Positions 52,728 through 63,432 are shown, counted from the first letter of the stretch. The stretch: DNA of 64,000 nt from Pedobacter nanyangensis (GCF_003313505.1 NZ_QMHO01000003.1:186001-250000), one strand, 5' to 3'. Notes: generated by a model from the letters alone, not told the origin. Translations and numbers: made by a program.

Positions 52728-53990
52728 CTATCTCAATTTCAGCGTTACAAAGGCGATAACCGCCAATAAAATCCCGATAATCCAAAAGCGGGTCACAATT
52801 TTAGCTTCGTGATAACCTTTCTTTTGGTAATGGTGGTGCAATGGCGACATCAGGAAAATTCTTTTCCCCTCGCCAAAGCGCTTTTTGGTGTATTTGAAAT
52901 AGGTTACCTGCAGGCTCACCGATAAAACCTCTACCAAAAACACCCCACATATAATTGGGATTAATAGTTCTTTTCTAATCATGATGGCGAAAACTGCGAT
53001 AATCCCGCCAATGGTTAAACTACCCGTATCGCCCATAAAAATTTGTGCTGGATAGGAATTGTACCACAGAAAACCAATGCAAGCACCCACAAAAGCACTG
53101 GCAAAAATGATGAGCTCGCCACTGTTTGGGATGTACATGATATTCAGGTAATCTGCGATAACCGTATTACCGGAAACGTAAGCGAAGATTCCCAAGCTAA
53201 TGCCTATAATAGCAGAGGTTCCCGTAGCCAAACCATCAATACCATCGGTTAAATTGGCGCCATTTGATACTGCCGTAACAATGATGATTACGAAAGCCAA
53301 AAACACGATAAACGCATATTTTTCATACCCCTCGCCCAAAAACTTCACTACTTTTGCGTAATCAAATTCGTTGTTTTTGTAAAAAGGGATATTGGTTTTG
53401 GTTGATTTTATATCCTGCGTATAGTAGTAGGTTTCTCCCTTTTTACGCAGCACCATTGGTGCCGAGCTTTGGACTTTAGCCGTATCTATTTTCGCGGTCT
53501 CATCAACCGTTTGGCGAACTACGATATTCGGATGGAAATACATCGTACAACCTACAATAACTGCCAAACCTACTTGTCCAACCACTTTAAACCTACCAGC
53601 TAAACCCTCCTTATTTTTTTTGAAAACCTTGATATAGTCATCCAAAAACCCGATTGCTCCCATCCAAAGCGTGGTTACAATCATCAGGATCACGTAGATG
53701 TTGGTGATATTGGCAAAAAGAATTGTTGGGATTAAAATCCCCATCAAAATCATGATACCTCCCATGGTAGGTGTACCTTGTTTTTGCATCTGGCCTTCTA
53801 AACCTAGGTTACGAACAGTCTCGCCAACTTGCTTCAAACGCAAATAGTCGATAATTCTCCGACCGTACACGGTGGTGATAATCAGCGAAAGGATAATAGA
53901 CAACGACGACCTGAAGGTAAGGTATTGGAACAACCTCAACCCAGGAAAATCGTAGTGTTTATGTAGATATTCAAATAATAAATATAACAT
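52728..53990 (-). CDS. mraY: Phospho-N-acetylmuramoyl-pentapeptide transferase
   Basis: 420 residues, about 60 longer than E. coli MraY, owing to an insert of about 70 residues between helices (about 160-225, [20 protein letters not shown] and [19 protein letters not shown]) as is common in Bacteroidota. About ten helices; catalytic motifs [46 protein letters not shown] and [12 protein letters not shown]. It makes lipid I. It shares one base with the murE stop (TAATG). Confidence 0.97.
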   Translation of the reverse strand: MLYLLFEYLHKHYDFPGLRLFQYLTFRSSLSIILSLIITTVYGRRIIDYLRLKQVGETVRNLGLEGQMQKQGTPTMGGIMILMGILIPTILFANITNIYVILMIVTTLWMGAIGFLDDYIKVFKKNKEGLAGRFKVVGQVGLAVIVGCTMYFHPNIVVRQTVDETAKIDTAKVQSSAPMVLRKKGETYYYTQDIKSTKTNIPFYKNNEFDYAKVVKFLGEGYEKYAFIVFLAFVIIIVTAVSNGANLTDGIDGLATGTSAIIGISLGIFAYVSGNTVIADYLNIMYIPNSGELIIFASAFVGACIGFLWYNSYPAQIFMGDTGSLTIGGIIAVFAIMIRKELLIPIICGVFLVEVLSVSLQVTYFKYTKKRFGEGKRIFLMSPLHHHYQKKGYHEAKIVTRFWIIGILLAVIAFVTLKLR

Positions 53991-55447
53991 TAGCTGATTT
54001 GGTTTAGTAGTTCGTTAATGATTTCCTTATCGTCAAAATGGTGTCGTACACCATTGATTTCCTGGTATTTTTCATGTCCTTTGCCCGCAATCAGGATAAT
54101 ATCCCCTGGCTGGGCCAAATGACAGGCAGTTTTGATCGCCTCTTTTCTATCCAAGATACTGATGGCCTTACGCTGGTTGCTTGGCGAAACTCCCGTTTCC
54201 ATATCTTTAATAATGGACTGGGGATCTTCCGTTCGTGGATTGTCAGAAGTTAAAATCACCTTATCGCTCCAATCACAAGCCACTTGGGCCATTACCGGGC
54301 GTTTAGTCTTATCCCTATCGCCACCGCACCCAATTACGGTAATTACCTGCTCGGTCCCTTTTCTGATATTGGCAATTGTACTCAGCACGTTTTGCACCGC
54401 ATCTGGTGTATGCGCATAATCTACAATCCCTACGATACCTGATTTGGAAACGATATAATCGAACCTGCCCTCTGCACCCGAAAGTGCACTCAAGGCCGTG
54501 AGCACTTTTAGACTATCCTGCTCTAACAATACTGCCGTAGCATAGGCCGCCAACAGGTTATAGGCGTTGAAAGAACCAACCATTTTGAAAAACACGTCGG
54601 TTTGGTCTATTTCCAAATGCAGGCCACTGAATTTATTTTCAATGATCTTAGCCTTAAAGTCGGCCATTTGTTTCAAAGCATAAGTTTTTTTATAGGCTTT
54701 TGTATTTTGCAACATCACCATACCATTTTTATCGTCGGCATTGGTTAGGGCAAAAGCCGATTTTGGCAACGTATCAAAAAATTGCTTTTTAGCCTTTAAG
54801 TAGTTATCAAAGGTTTTATGGAAATCCAAATGATCATGGGTGATGTTAGAAAACACTGCCCCTGCAAATGTTAAACCCGAAATACGGTGCTGCGCAACGG
54901 CATGGGAACTCACTTCCATAAAACAATATTCACAACCAGCATCTACCATATCTCTCAACAGCTGATTAAGGGCAATTGGATTTGGCGTGGTATGTGTTGC
55001 TGGCACCACTTTGTCTTTGATCTGGTTTTGAACCGTAGAAATTAAGCCCGTGCAATAATTTAAAGCACTAAATAATTGATAAAGTAATGTAGCTATAGTT
55101 GTTTTACCATTAGTTCCTGTAATTCCCACCAACTTTAACTGGGCCGATGGGTTACCGTAAAAATTACAAGCAATAATTCCCAATGCCTCGGAAGAATCGG
55201 CCACTTCTACGTAGGTAACCGCCTCGTGCAATTGCTCAGGAAGCTGTTCGCATACAATCACGCTGGCACCGGCCGCAATAGTTTGCTCAATAAATTGATG
55301 GCCATCTGCCACCGTACCTCTAATGGCAAAAAACAATGTACCTGGATTTACCATACGGGAATCAAAGGCCAAAGCAGCCACCTCCACTTGGGGCAGGCCC
55401 TTTAAGCTGTTGATCGAAACTCCGTAAAGTAAATCTTGTAAATTCAT
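53990..55447 (-). CDS. murE: UDP-MurNAc-L-Ala-D-Glu--meso-DAP ligase
   Basis: 485 residues. P-loop [47 protein letters not shown]; and the DAP-specific [11 protein letters not shown] (the DNPR motif), which indicates meso-diaminopimelate rather than lysine as the added residue and fits the dapA gene in the window. Ends [19 protein letters not shown]. It is 61 bases after ftsI. Confidence 0.97.
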   Translation of the reverse strand: MNLQDLLYGVSINSLKGLPQVEVAALAFDSRMVNPGTLFFAIRGTVADGHQFIEQTIAAGASVIVCEQLPEQLHEAVTYVEVADSSEALGIIACNFYGNPSAQLKLVGITGTNGKTTIATLLYQLFSALNYCTGLISTVQNQIKDKVVPATHTTPNPIALNQLLRDMVDAGCEYCFMEVSSHAVAQHRISGLTFAGAVFSNITHDHLDFHKTFDNYLKAKKQFFDTLPKSAFALTNADDKNGMVMLQNTKAYKKTYALKQMADFKAKIIENKFSGLHLEIDQTDVFFKMVGSFNAYNLLAAYATAVLLEQDSLKVLTALSALSGAEGRFDYIVSKSGIVGIVDYAHTPDAVQNVLSTIANIRKGTEQVITVIGCGGDRDKTKRPVMAQVACDWSDKVILTSDNPRTEDPQSIIKDMETGVSPSNQRKAISILDRKEAIKTACHLAQPGDIILIAGKGHEKYQEINGVRHHFDDKEIINELLNQIS

Positions 55448-55508
55448 TTTTTCTAATTAGCTGATGCGACAATTAGCTAATTAGCTAATTACCACATTGT
55501 CAAATTCA

Positions 55509-57611
55509 CTACTGTAATAATATCTCCACTACCAAGCCCTTACCTATCCTGCTTCCCGCTTGAATAGATTGGCTAATCACTTTTCCGCTACCTTTTACAC
55601 GAGCTTTTAAGCCCACGTTGCCCAGCAAGTACATCGCATCTTTAAGCCCCATGCCATTTACATTTGGCATCACACCTTTTACCGGCGTATTCTCTTCATA
55701 AGCCACCCCATTATTGGTATCAACCGAGTTGAAATATTCGGATTTGGCCGCATAAAGTGCTTTTATCCCAAAAGCATTGTACACTTTTTTAGTGGCCTGG
55801 CTTTGTCCCGCCTTTGCTTCGGGCGCTACCGTATTTCCTGCAAAATGCTCTTCTACCTTGTTGTACATCTTTACATCGCTGGCGTAAATACGATCGGCCA
55901 CTTCTCTAAAAACAGGTCCCGAAACCAAAGCACCATAGTAGGCCCCTTTTGGGTCGTTGATTACCACGATCATTGAGTACTTAGGTTTTTCGGCAGGGAA
56001 ATAACCTACAAAGGAGGCCTGGTACTGTCTTTTTGCCTTATATCCCAGGTTGGCATCAGCCACTTGGGCCGTACCTGTTTTTCCAGCAATTTTATACAAT
56101 GGATTGTACACAATTTGTTTCCCGCTACCATTGGTTACCACGCCTTCCAGCATTACTTTCAATTTTGAAAGGGTTTCGTCAGAGCAAATTTTCTCGTTCA
56201 TCACCTTGGCTTTGAATTGCTCAATTGGATTGCCCAATCTTCTAATTTCCCGTACAAAAATTGGCGAGATCATTTTCCCATTGTTGGCAATAGCGTTATA
56301 CAGCGTCAGCATTTTTAAAGGCGTTAACTGCATCTCGTAACCATAGGCCATTTGTGGCAGGGTCATATTTTTATTCCAGCTTTTGGCGCTTGGATTTTTA
56401 ACCCAAGGCTTGGCCTCTCCCGGAATTTGCAATCCTGTTTTTTCGTTCAAATGCCAGCTATATAAATGATCGGTGAATTTCTTCGGGTTCTCCTTATAGT
56501 GGTTATTGATCAGCTGCGCAATAGCAGAGTTAGAGGACTGTTCAAAGGCTCTCTTTACGGTTACCACTCCAATGCTACCGTGGGAATCCTTAATGGTGTG
56601 CCCTCCAGGAAGTCGATAATTTTCGGTCCCGATCAAAGTATTGGTATCTACCTTTTTATCCTCTAGCAAAGCCATGTATGAGGCCAGTTTAAAAGTTGAG
56701 CCCGGATCCTGATTACCAGCAATGGCATAATTAAACTGCTCTTTATACACGCCTTCTTCCACTTTGGTGAAATTGGCTACCGCTCGTATTTCGCCCGTTT
56801 CCACTTCCATTACAATTACACAGCCATGGTGCGCCTGACTTTTGATCAGCTGCTTTTCTAGCGCACTTTGCGCCAAATCCTGCATATTCACATCAATGGT
56901 AGAAATGATATCGGCACCATCTTTAGGTGCCACCTCGGCTTCACTGTTTACAGGAATCCAAACCCCGCCACTGATACGCTGCCTCAGTTGCCGGCCCGTT
57001 TCCCCGTTGATATAGTTACCATAAGCCCCTTCCAAACCTACGCCATTAGCTACATTTTCATTTTTATAGCCGATGGTTCTGGCAGCCAAAGCTTTAAAAG
57101 GCAAAATACGCCTGTTTTTTGGGATGGCCATTAAACCGCCACTATGCTTGCCAATATTATATAGCGGAAAAGTTCTTACTAGTTTCAGATCCTGGTACGA
57201 AACTCTTCGTTTAATCAAGAGGTAACGGGCGCTATCCTGCCTGGCTTTACGCAGCATACGAGAGTAATCTTTGGAACTTTTATCATTGAAAAAACTCGAT
57301 AGCTTCATGGCTAACGAATCTACCTTTGAATTGAAAATCTTATCATCCTGAATACCGCCAGCAAACATATCCATACGCAGCTCATACTCAGGCACGGAGG
57401 TTGCCAACAAACTGCCATCTACGGAATAAATATTACCTCGGGTAGCTTCAATATCAAATTCCTTGACAGACAGGCTATCAGCCATGGCCACCCATTTATG
57501 TCCTTGCCTAAACTGAACATCAACCAACCTAAGGAAAACGGCAAGCGCAAAAAGTACAATTAGCCCGAAAGCCAAGTACACTCTTATCAATATGTTTGCC
57601 CTGATATTCAT
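55509..57611 (-). CDS. ftsI: Division transpeptidase FtsI (PBP3 type) with PASTA domain
   Basis: 700 residues. One membrane helix (about 8-28), a dimerisation domain (EATRGNIYSVDGSLLATSVP), and the transpeptidase domain with active Ser305 in STFK (305-308), SSN at 359-361 and KTGTAQ at 511-516. The last 60 residues (VKGVMPNVNGMGLKDAMYLL, then ISQSIQAGSRIGKGLVVEIL) form a PASTA domain, usual for Bacteroidota but absent from E. coli FtsI. It cross-links septal peptidoglycan with FtsW. The start overlaps the FtsL-like stop by one base. Confidence 0.97.
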   Translation of the reverse strand: MNIRANILIRVYLAFGLIVLFALAVFLRLVDVQFRQGHKWVAMADSLSVKEFDIEATRGNIYSVDGSLLATSVPEYELRMDMFAGGIQDDKIFNSKVDSLAMKLSSFFNDKSSKDYSRMLRKARQDSARYLLIKRRVSYQDLKLVRTFPLYNIGKHSGGLMAIPKNRRILPFKALAARTIGYKNENVANGVGLEGAYGNYINGETGRQLRQRISGGVWIPVNSEAEVAPKDGADIISTIDVNMQDLAQSALEKQLIKSQAHHGCVIVMEVETGEIRAVANFTKVEEGVYKEQFNYAIAGNQDPGSTFKLASYMALLEDKKVDTNTLIGTENYRLPGGHTIKDSHGSIGVVTVKRAFEQSSNSAIAQLINNHYKENPKKFTDHLYSWHLNEKTGLQIPGEAKPWVKNPSAKSWNKNMTLPQMAYGYEMQLTPLKMLTLYNAIANNGKMISPIFVREIRRLGNPIEQFKAKVMNEKICSDETLSKLKVMLEGVVTNGSGKQIVYNPLYKIAGKTGTAQVADANLGYKAKRQYQASFVGYFPAEKPKYSMIVVINDPKGAYYGALVSGPVFREVADRIYASDVKMYNKVEEHFAGNTVAPEAKAGQSQATKKVYNAFGIKALYAAKSEYFNSVDTNNGVAYEENTPVKGVMPNVNGMGLKDAMYLLGNVGLKARVKGSGKVISQSIQAGSRIGKGLVVEILLQ

Positions 57612-58021
57612 TATTTAACTTCTACAATTATTTTTTTGGGCGGTTCAATCAACTCCTTCAGTCCCAATGTATCCACCTTTTTAGCCACTTCGGTCATTTT
57701 GCTCTTGAACATCAAATCAGCTTTTAGCGATTTATATTCCCAGCTTAACTCCTTAACCTCTTTACTTAAGCGATCTATATCCCTAATATTTTTTACCGCC
57801 ATGTGGCTATTGGCGATGTAAATCATCCCCAGCACACACAGAAAAATCAAATAAGGCAGCATATCCGTTGCTGTTTCTTTCGAAACCGCTCCTTCCACAA
57901 ACAGCTTTCTAAAAAAAACCGTAGCACTGCCCTCCTTTGCAGGCGTTTTCAACTTTGGTTCATCTTGCGGAGCAACAGGCTCGTCTTCAGGCTCCTCTAC
58001 TTTTACCCTAAATTGATTCAT
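57611..58021 (-). CDS. ftsL: FtsL-like division protein
   Basis: 136 residues. An acidic cytoplasmic part (1-50, EEPEDEPVAPQDEPKL), one transmembrane helix (about 54-72, LPYLIFLCVLGMIYIA) and a periplasmic coiled coil (KNIRDIDRLSKEVKELSWEY). The position between rsmH and ftsI and this topology identify it as the FtsL equivalent although sequence similarity to E. coli FtsL is low. Start overlaps rsmH by four bases (ATGA). Confidence 0.85.
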   Translation of the reverse strand: MNQFRVKVEEPEDEPVAPQDEPKLKTPAKEGSATVFFRKLFVEGAVSKETATDMLPYLIFLCVLGMIYIANSHMAVKNIRDIDRLSKEVKELSWEYKSLKADLMFKSKMTEVAKKVDTLGLKELIEPPKKIIVEVK

Positions 58022-58929
58022 AGCCGCTCTCCTATCCTTAATTTCGCACTGCGGGACCTACTGTTACGGGCCAGCTCTTCCGAATTGGCCACTATTGCTT
58101 TTCGAGTAACCACATTAAAAGGCTTCTGATCATTACCAAAAAAATCCTTCTCTACTTCACCTTTAAATTTTCCTTTAGCCAAGAAATTTTTCACTGGCCT
58201 ATCTTCCAGCGAATGGTAGGAAATCACCACCAAACGCCCTCCTGGTTTAAGCACCTCTGCCGTTTGTTCCAAGAAACGCTCAAGCACTTCTATTTCTGCA
58301 TTAACCTCTATACGCAGGGCCTGAAAAACCTGCGCCATATATTTATGCTCTTTTCCGCGAGGGATATGGGCGGCAATTACATTTTTAAAACCAGACAACG
58401 TTTGGATGGGCTCATCTAACCGTGCCGTAACAATAGTTCTGGACAATGATTTCGCATTTTGGACCTCGCCATACAAACCGAAAATCCGATGCAAATCCTC
58501 CTCTGAGTAGGTATTTAGCACTACTGCAGCCGTTAAGGCCCGCTGCTGGTCCATACGCATATCCAAATCCGCCTCGAAACGTGTAGAAAAACCCCGCTCA
58601 GGCTCATTGAATTGGTGCGAAGAAACTCCCAAATCAGCCAATACACCATCCACCTGCCTATAGCCCAACAAACGGAGGTTATTTTTCAGGTAGCCAAAAT
58701 TCTGATCTACAAAACGAAATCTGGGATCATCAATTTTATTTCTTTGCGCATCGGGATCCTGATCAAAAGCGATCAAAACACCCTTATCGCTCAAATGTTT
58801 CAGGATTTCACGGGAGTGCCCCCCACCTCCGAAGGTTACATCCACATAAACGCCGTCGGGCTTAATTGCCAAACCTTCAATACACTCTTGCAGCAACACC
58901 GGAACATGATAACTACTCTCCATCGGCAC
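58018..58929 (-). CDS. rsmH: 16S rRNA (cytosine1402-N4)-methyltransferase
   Basis: 303 residues. YHVPVLLQECIEGLAIKPDG, the SAM loop VDVTFGGGGHSREIL, VDGVLADLGVSSHQFNEPERGFS and GRLVVISYHSLEDRPVKNF are family signatures. It methylates C1402 in the ribosomal P-site. Its start overlaps mraZ by 17 bases, indicating coupled translation. Confidence 0.98.
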   Translation of the reverse strand: MPMESSYHVPVLLQECIEGLAIKPDGVYVDVTFGGGGHSREILKHLSDKGVLIAFDQDPDAQRNKIDDPRFRFVDQNFGYLKNNLRLLGYRQVDGVLADLGVSSHQFNEPERGFSTRFEADLDMRMDQQRALTAAVVLNTYSEEDLHRIFGLYGEVQNAKSLSRTIVTARLDEPIQTLSGFKNVIAAHIPRGKEHKYMAQVFQALRIEVNAEIEVLERFLEQTAEVLKPGGRLVVISYHSLEDRPVKNFLAKGKFKGEVEKDFFGNDQKPFNVVTRKAIVANSEELARNSRSRSAKLRIGERL

Positions 58930-59383
58930 CTCCTTTATCCTTACCCCCCATCACTTCTTCTGCCAGCGCAGCGAAGTTTTCAGGAACATCATCAAATAGA
59001 TTATCGTAAGCTTTTTTATCCCATACTTCAATTTTATCCAACTGGCAAGCCAACACCAAATCCGATTCTATGCCCGCATACTCAACCAAGGTTTTAGGAA
59101 GCAGCACACGGCCAGCGGCATCTAACGTCAAAGGCATTGCCCCACGTTGGAACGCCCGCACGAACTCACGGTTTTTACGCTCGAACATATTGAGCTTACT
59201 CAGCTCGGCCACCGTTTCGTCCCAAACTTTTTTTGGATAGATAACCAAATTCCTCTCGAATCCTCGATTCACAACCAAGCCATCTCGCTCTACATCAAGC
59301 AATTGCTTCTTCAGCAAAACAGGCACCATCAAGCGCCCTTTCGCATCCAATTTGCAATCAAATTCTCCGATGAGTTGGTTCAT
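58913..59383 (-). CDS. mraZ: Transcriptional regulator MraZ
   Basis: 156 residues from the ATG at 59381-59383, which gives the family start MNQLIGEFDCKLDAKGRLMVP; an upstream extension to 59443 would run through the operator repeats. Two AbrB-like half domains are visible: DAKGRLMVPVLLKKQL and DAAGRVLLPKTLVEYAG. MraZ represses or tunes the dcw operon by binding short repeats upstream of its own gene, and such repeats are found at 59428-59494. Confidence 0.97.
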   Translation of the reverse strand: MNQLIGEFDCKLDAKGRLMVPVLLKKQLLDVERDGLVVNRGFERNLVIYPKKVWDETVAELSKLNMFERKNREFVRAFQRGAMPLTLDAAGRVLLPKTLVEYAGIESDLVLACQLDKIEVWDKKAYDNLFDDVPENFAALAEEVMGGKDKGGADGE

Positions 59384-59427
59384 TATAGTAGCTACACTTT
59401 TTATGTAGTGTAAAAGTAAGTCACTTC

Positions 59428-59494
59428 TACCACTTTTTACCACTTTTTACCACAAAAAAGTTTTCAACATACATTTTCTACCACCTTAACCCAC
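59428..59494 (-). promoter_or_regulatory. MraZ-box array
   Basis: On the minus strand GTGGTA occurs at 59453-59448, 59443-59438 and 59433-59428, exactly 10 bp apart, with AAAA spacers; a second pair, GTGGGT and GTGGTA, is at 59494-59489 and 59484-59479, also 10 bp apart. MraZ boxes in other phyla are TGGGN repeats with five-base spacers, that is, the same 10-bp phasing. The array starts 45 bases upstream of the mraZ ATG. Confidence 0.75.
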
Positions 59495-59526
59495 TTTACA
59501 CTATCTATAACGCATTTTTAATGGTG

Positions 59527-59567
59527 GTAAAAAAAGAAAGCGGCCCCAACTTTTATGTTGGGGCCGC
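59527..59567 (-). terminator. Terminator of the gap-pgk operon
   Basis: GCGGCCCCAAC and GTTGGGGCCGC perfect arms with a six-base loop; on the minus strand TTTCTTTTTTT follows. It lies 26 bases past the pgk stop and insulates pgk from the mraZ control region. Confidence 0.9.
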
Positions 59568-59592
59568 TTATATACAAGTAGTTAGCGTCTGA

Positions 59593-60783
59593 TTATTTCT
59601 GAATAGCCGCTACGCCAGGGAGCTCTTTGCCTTCCATATACTCTAACAAAGCGCCGCCACCGGTAGATACATAGCTTACTTGGTCTTCTAAACCAAATTT
59701 GGCAATTGCAGCAGCCGAATCACCGCCTCCAATTAACGAGAAAGCACCATTTTTGGTAGCTTCTACCACTGCTTCGGCAACAGCTTTAGTGCCTTGCTGA
59801 AAATTTTCCATTTCAAAAACACCCATTGGGCCATTCCAAAGTAAGGTTTTTGAATTTTTAATGATGTCTGTAAACAAGGTTACTGTTTTTGAACCAATAT
59901 CTAAGCCCATCCAATCTGCAGGGATTTTTCCACTGTCAACCTGATCTTTTTGGGCTTCGTTATCAAACTTGTCAGCAATTACAGTATCTACGGGCAAAAC
60001 CAGGTTCACGCCTTTTGTTTTGGCTTTTTCCAGCAGCTCCAAGCATAAAGCCATGCGGTCTGCCTCTAACAACGAAGTACCAATTTCGCCGCCTTGAGCT
60101 TTAGCAAAAGTATAGGCCATACCACCGCCGATAATCAGGTTATCAACCTTTTCCAACAAATTTTCAATCAACAAAATCTTATCTGATACCTTAGCGCCAC
60201 CCATAATAGCGGTAAATGGTCTTTCGGCACCGTTGATCACCTTTTCCGCATTTTTGATTTCTTCAGCCATTAAATAGCCGAAATATTTTGCTTCCGGAAA
60301 AAACTGGGCAATGATGGTTGTTGAGGCATGTGCCCTATGCGCCGTCCCGAAAGCATCGTTCACATAAACATCGGCCAACTTCGAAAGTTTCTCGGCAAAG
60401 GCTGCATCTCCTTTTTCCTCCTCTTTATAGAAACGAAGGTTTTCTAACAATAACACTTCTCCAGGAAACAAGTTTTTTGCCTTATTAACGGCATCTTCAC
60501 CAATGCAGTCGTCTGCAAATTTTACTGGAAGGTCTAACATACGAGACAAATCTCCCAAAATATGTTTTAAAGAATATTTATCGGTTGGTCCATCTTTTGG
60601 CCGGCCTAAGTGCGACATTAGGATTACCGATCCACCGTCATCCAGTATTTTCTGAATAGTTGGCAATGCTGCTCGCATTCTTTTATCATCAGTAATATTG
60701 AAATCGGCATCTAAAGGCACGTTAAAATCTACCCTTACGATAGCTTTTTTGTCCTTAAAATTAAATTGGTCTACTGTCTTCAT
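59593..60783 (-). CDS. pgk: Phosphoglycerate kinase
   Basis: 396 residues. [19 protein letters not shown] at the N-terminus, [46 protein letters not shown] and the C-terminal nucleotide site [22 protein letters not shown]. It makes ATP from 1,3-bisphosphoglycerate, using the product of the gap gene two places upstream in the same operon. Confidence 0.98.
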   Translation of the reverse strand: MKTVDQFNFKDKKAIVRVDFNVPLDADFNITDDKRMRAALPTIQKILDDGGSVILMSHLGRPKDGPTDKYSLKHILGDLSRMLDLPVKFADDCIGEDAVNKAKNLFPGEVLLLENLRFYKEEEKGDAAFAEKLSKLADVYVNDAFGTAHRAHASTTIIAQFFPEAKYFGYLMAEEIKNAEKVINGAERPFTAIMGGAKVSDKILLIENLLEKVDNLIIGGGMAYTFAKAQGGEIGTSLLEADRMALCLELLEKAKTKGVNLVLPVDTVIADKFDNEAQKDQVDSGKIPADWMGLDIGSKTVTLFTDIIKNSKTLLWNGPMGVFEMENFQQGTKAVAEAVVEATKNGAFSLIGGGDSAAAIAKFGLEDQVSYVSTGGGALLEYMEGKELPGVAAIQK

Positions 60784-60786
60784 TTT

Positions 60787-61221
60787 CTATATTAGGTTTA
60801 AAATCATGATATAATGGGGGCCAATACCTGCTATTTCAAATTCATCAGAAACAATTTGAAAACCTTGCTTTTGATAAAAATTTACGGCAGAAGCACGAGC
60901 ATTGCACCAAATATACTCAGCTTTTGCGTTTTTAATATATGAAACTGCATATTTTAACAGTGCAGCCCCATAGCCCTTGCCCCAAAACAAACTATCCGTA
61001 GCCATTCCCCTTAACTGATATGCCAGCCCCGGCCGGCCTTCTATTGGCTGCGGGAAAAACGTGGCAATACTTGCGATTCCCTTTTCATCAACATCATAAG
61101 CTAAATGAAAAATACCTGCTATGGCATCTGTTGGCAAAATACAAGCCGCTAACTCCGCATTATTTCTGAGCATTTTGCTTCGTAAGGGCAAAATCACTTC
61201 AAGGGGAACAAACTTAACCAT
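60787..61221 (-). CDS. GNAT-family N-acetyltransferase
   Basis: 144 residues. The acetyl-CoA loop (motif A) is RGMATDSLFWGKGYGAALLK, followed by AEYIWCNARASAVNFYQKQG, the motif B pattern, and the end GIGPHYIMIL. Substrate unknown; small-molecule or N-terminal acetylation are both possible. It overlaps gap by eight bases and ends three bases before pgk, so it is tightly inside the glycolytic operon, an uncommon setting. Confidence 0.88.
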   Translation of the reverse strand: MVKFVPLEVILPLRSKMLRNNAELAACILPTDAIAGIFHLAYDVDEKGIASIATFFPQPIEGRPGLAYQLRGMATDSLFWGKGYGAALLKYAVSYIKNAKAEYIWCNARASAVNFYQKQGFQIVSDEFEIAGIGPHYIMILNLI

Positions 61222-62209
61222 GATGTGCTTTAATTTTTTCTACTGCGTCGGCTAAACGGTTGGAGTAGCCAGATTCGTTATCGTACCAGCCTACCACTTT
61301 TACCAAATCGCCCACAATGGATGTTAACTGCGCATCAAAAATGCACGAGTAGGGATTGTTGATGATATCGACCGAAACAATTGGATCTTCTGTATATTGC
61401 AATACCTTACCCAGCTTGCCATTGGCCGCGGCCTTAAAAGCTGCATTAATGTCCGCAATTGTTGTCTTCTTTTTTAGGATACAGGTGAAATCAGTGAGCG
61501 AGCCGTTAAGCACTGGCACCCTAATGCCCGCTCCGCCCAATTTACCATCCAGGTGCGGGAAAATATGGGTAATTGCCTTGGCCGCTCCGGTGGTGGTGGG
61601 AATAATTGACGAAGATGCAGCCCTTGCCCTACGCAGGTCGTGATGTGGGGAATCGTGCAGGCTCTGATCGCCGGTCATAGAATGCACGGTGGTAATATAA
61701 CCATCTTCGATGCCCCAAAAATCATCTAATATTTTAACCATGGGCGCCACGTTGTTGGTGGTGCAAGAGGCATTGGAAAGGATGGCCGATGAAAAGTCGA
61801 TCTTATGGTCATTAACGCCCATCACTACCATGGGCACTTCCTTATCTGCTACTGGGGCCGACACCAACACCTGTTTGGCCCCGGCTCGAAGATGCTTTTC
61901 GGCCGCTGTTTTATTCGCAAATTTCCCTGTAGACTCTACCACCAAGTCTATTGCCAAATCGTTCCAAGGCAATGTTTCGGGCTGCGAACTTGAAAGAATC
62001 TTGATGTGTTTATCATCTACCACCAGATATTGCCCCTCTACCTGAATGCTGCCCGGATAAACCCCATGCACAGAATCGTACTTGAACAGGTGTGCCAAGG
62101 TGGCTGGCGTGGTTAAATCGTTGATGGCAATGACGTCGAAATTTCGTTGAAGCGCTGTACGCAGGAACATCCTTCCAATTCGTCCAAAGCCATTGATGGC
62201 AATCTTCAT
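61214..62209 (-). CDS. gap: Glyceraldehyde-3-phosphate dehydrogenase
   Basis: 331 residues. NAD-binding INGFGRIGRMFLR, catalytic Cys149 in SNASCTTNNVAPM, HSMTGDQSLHDSPH and the end WYDNESGYSNRLADAV. It oxidises glyceraldehyde-3-phosphate to 1,3-bisphosphoglycerate. The histidine activator is in the HSMTGDQ segment. First gene of the gap-GNAT-pgk operon. Confidence 0.97.
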   Translation of the reverse strand: MKIAINGFGRIGRMFLRTALQRNFDVIAINDLTTPATLAHLFKYDSVHGVYPGSIQVEGQYLVVDDKHIKILSSSQPETLPWNDLAIDLVVESTGKFANKTAAEKHLRAGAKQVLVSAPVADKEVPMVVMGVNDHKIDFSSAILSNASCTTNNVAPMVKILDDFWGIEDGYITTVHSMTGDQSLHDSPHHDLRRARAASSSIIPTTTGAAKAITHIFPHLDGKLGGAGIRVPVLNGSLTDFTCILKKKTTIADINAAFKAAANGKLGKVLQYTEDPIVSVDIINNPYSCIFDAQLTSIVGDLVKVVGWYDNESGYSNRLADAVEKIKAHHG

Positions 62210-62304
62210 TTGGTATTGATTTACGTGAAATCAACGCGATTCCACGCCGCAAATCTAGCCAATATCTACAGAAAGAAAATCTAATTTTTCAAATAAAGAT
62301 GAAA

Positions 62305-63432
62305 CTATGACACCTTTAAAGTATCCTTTAAAAAAACATCCTTGATGGAGTAGCTTTTTGTGCTTTTTCTTCCTTTCATGTAAGTGAGCATGGTATTGAA
62401 AACCATGCAAAGCCCAATTTGCAGGAAAATAAGCACAAAATTGCCCAGATCCTGCAACATAACGGTTAAAAAAATCATCCCCAGATTAAAAGAAACGGTA
62501 ACGATCAAGATCTGTTTAGCATTTAGCCCCAAACGCAGTAAGCGATGGTGGATATGGTTTCTATCGCCTTTAAAAGGAGATTTTCTATTGACAACCCTGA
62601 TGAAAAATATTCTTAAGGAATCAAATACGGGAATGATGAGCACCGCCACTGCAATGGAGGGGGCAGAGTAAAAATAGGGTTCGGGCATGGCGCCCACCTT
62701 ATTAATTTCGATAAACTTAATGGCCAGCACTACCGAAACCAAGCCGATGATCAGGGAACCGGTATCGCCCATGAAAATTTTTGCAGGCGGGAAATTAAAA
62801 ACCAGGAAGCCCAAAATTGAACCCAACATCGAAAAGGCAATAAAAGCATAAGCCATATCGTTGCCCAATGCAAAGAACACTCCAAAGCACAAGCTCACGA
62901 TGGCCCCTACCGTTCCGGCCAAACCATCTACCCCATCTATCAAATTAAATGCGTTATTGATAAAAATAATGAGGGCGATAGAAAAAATGCCCCCCGCAAC
63001 AGGATGCACGTCCCAAACATTAAATACGCCATAAAGGCTAGATAGCTTGAAATCTCCAAGGGTTACCAAAATTAGCGACACCAAAATTTGCAACGCAAAT
63101 TTGGTGGAAGGGCTTACGCCATAAATATCATCCTTGATGCCCAGTGCAAATAAAAATATACTTGAAGCAATTAAAAAATTGGCCTGCTCGTAATGAACCG
63201 TGGTGGCAAATAACAGCACCGTTATGGTAAAGCCACAAAAGAGGCCAATACCGCCCAACCTAGAAATACCGTCTTTGTGCTCTTTTCTATATAAGTCCAC
63301 ATTGTCAAACAGCTTATGTTTGTTGGCCACATGGATAATAGAGGGTATAGCAAACCTTACCAGCGAAAACGCTAGACACACGATGGAAATATAGAATATC
63401 AGTGGATATTCTGCAAATAGTTGTTTGGGCAT
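62305..63432 (-). CDS. WecA/MraY-family UDP-sugar:undecaprenyl-phosphate transferase
   Basis: 375 residues with about ten to eleven transmembrane helices. Motifs of the polyprenyl-phosphate HexNAc-1-phosphate transferases: [41 protein letters not shown] and the HIHHRLLRLG loop, which is closer to WecA/TagO than to MraY. It would begin O-antigen, exopolysaccharide or similar glycan synthesis. The next gene upstream encodes a glycosyltransferase, which supports a glycan locus running out of the window. Confidence 0.9.
   Translation of the reverse strand: MPKQLFAEYPLIFYISIVCLAFSLVRFAIPSIIHVANKHKLFDNVDLYRKEHKDGISRLGGIGLFCGFTITVLLFATTVHYEQANFLIASSIFLFALGIKDDIYGVSPSTKFALQILVSLILVTLGDFKLSSLYGVFNVWDVHPVAGGIFSIALIIFINNAFNLIDGVDGLAGTVGAIVSLCFGVFFALGNDMAYAFIAFSMLGSILGFLVFNFPPAKIFMGDTGSLIIGLVSVVLAIKFIEINKVGAMPEPYFYSAPSIAVAVLIIPVFDSLRIFFIRVVNRKSPFKGDRNHIHHRLLRLGLNAKQILIVTVSFNLGMIFLTVMLQDLGNFVLIFLQIGLCMVFNTMLTYMKGRKSTKSYSIKDVFLKDTLKVS

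Noticed and set aside
43016..59383. Absence of murF and ddl as a deletion in the dcw cluster
   Set aside because: To my knowledge these genes are commonly outside the cluster in this phylum, and no gene remnants are seen.
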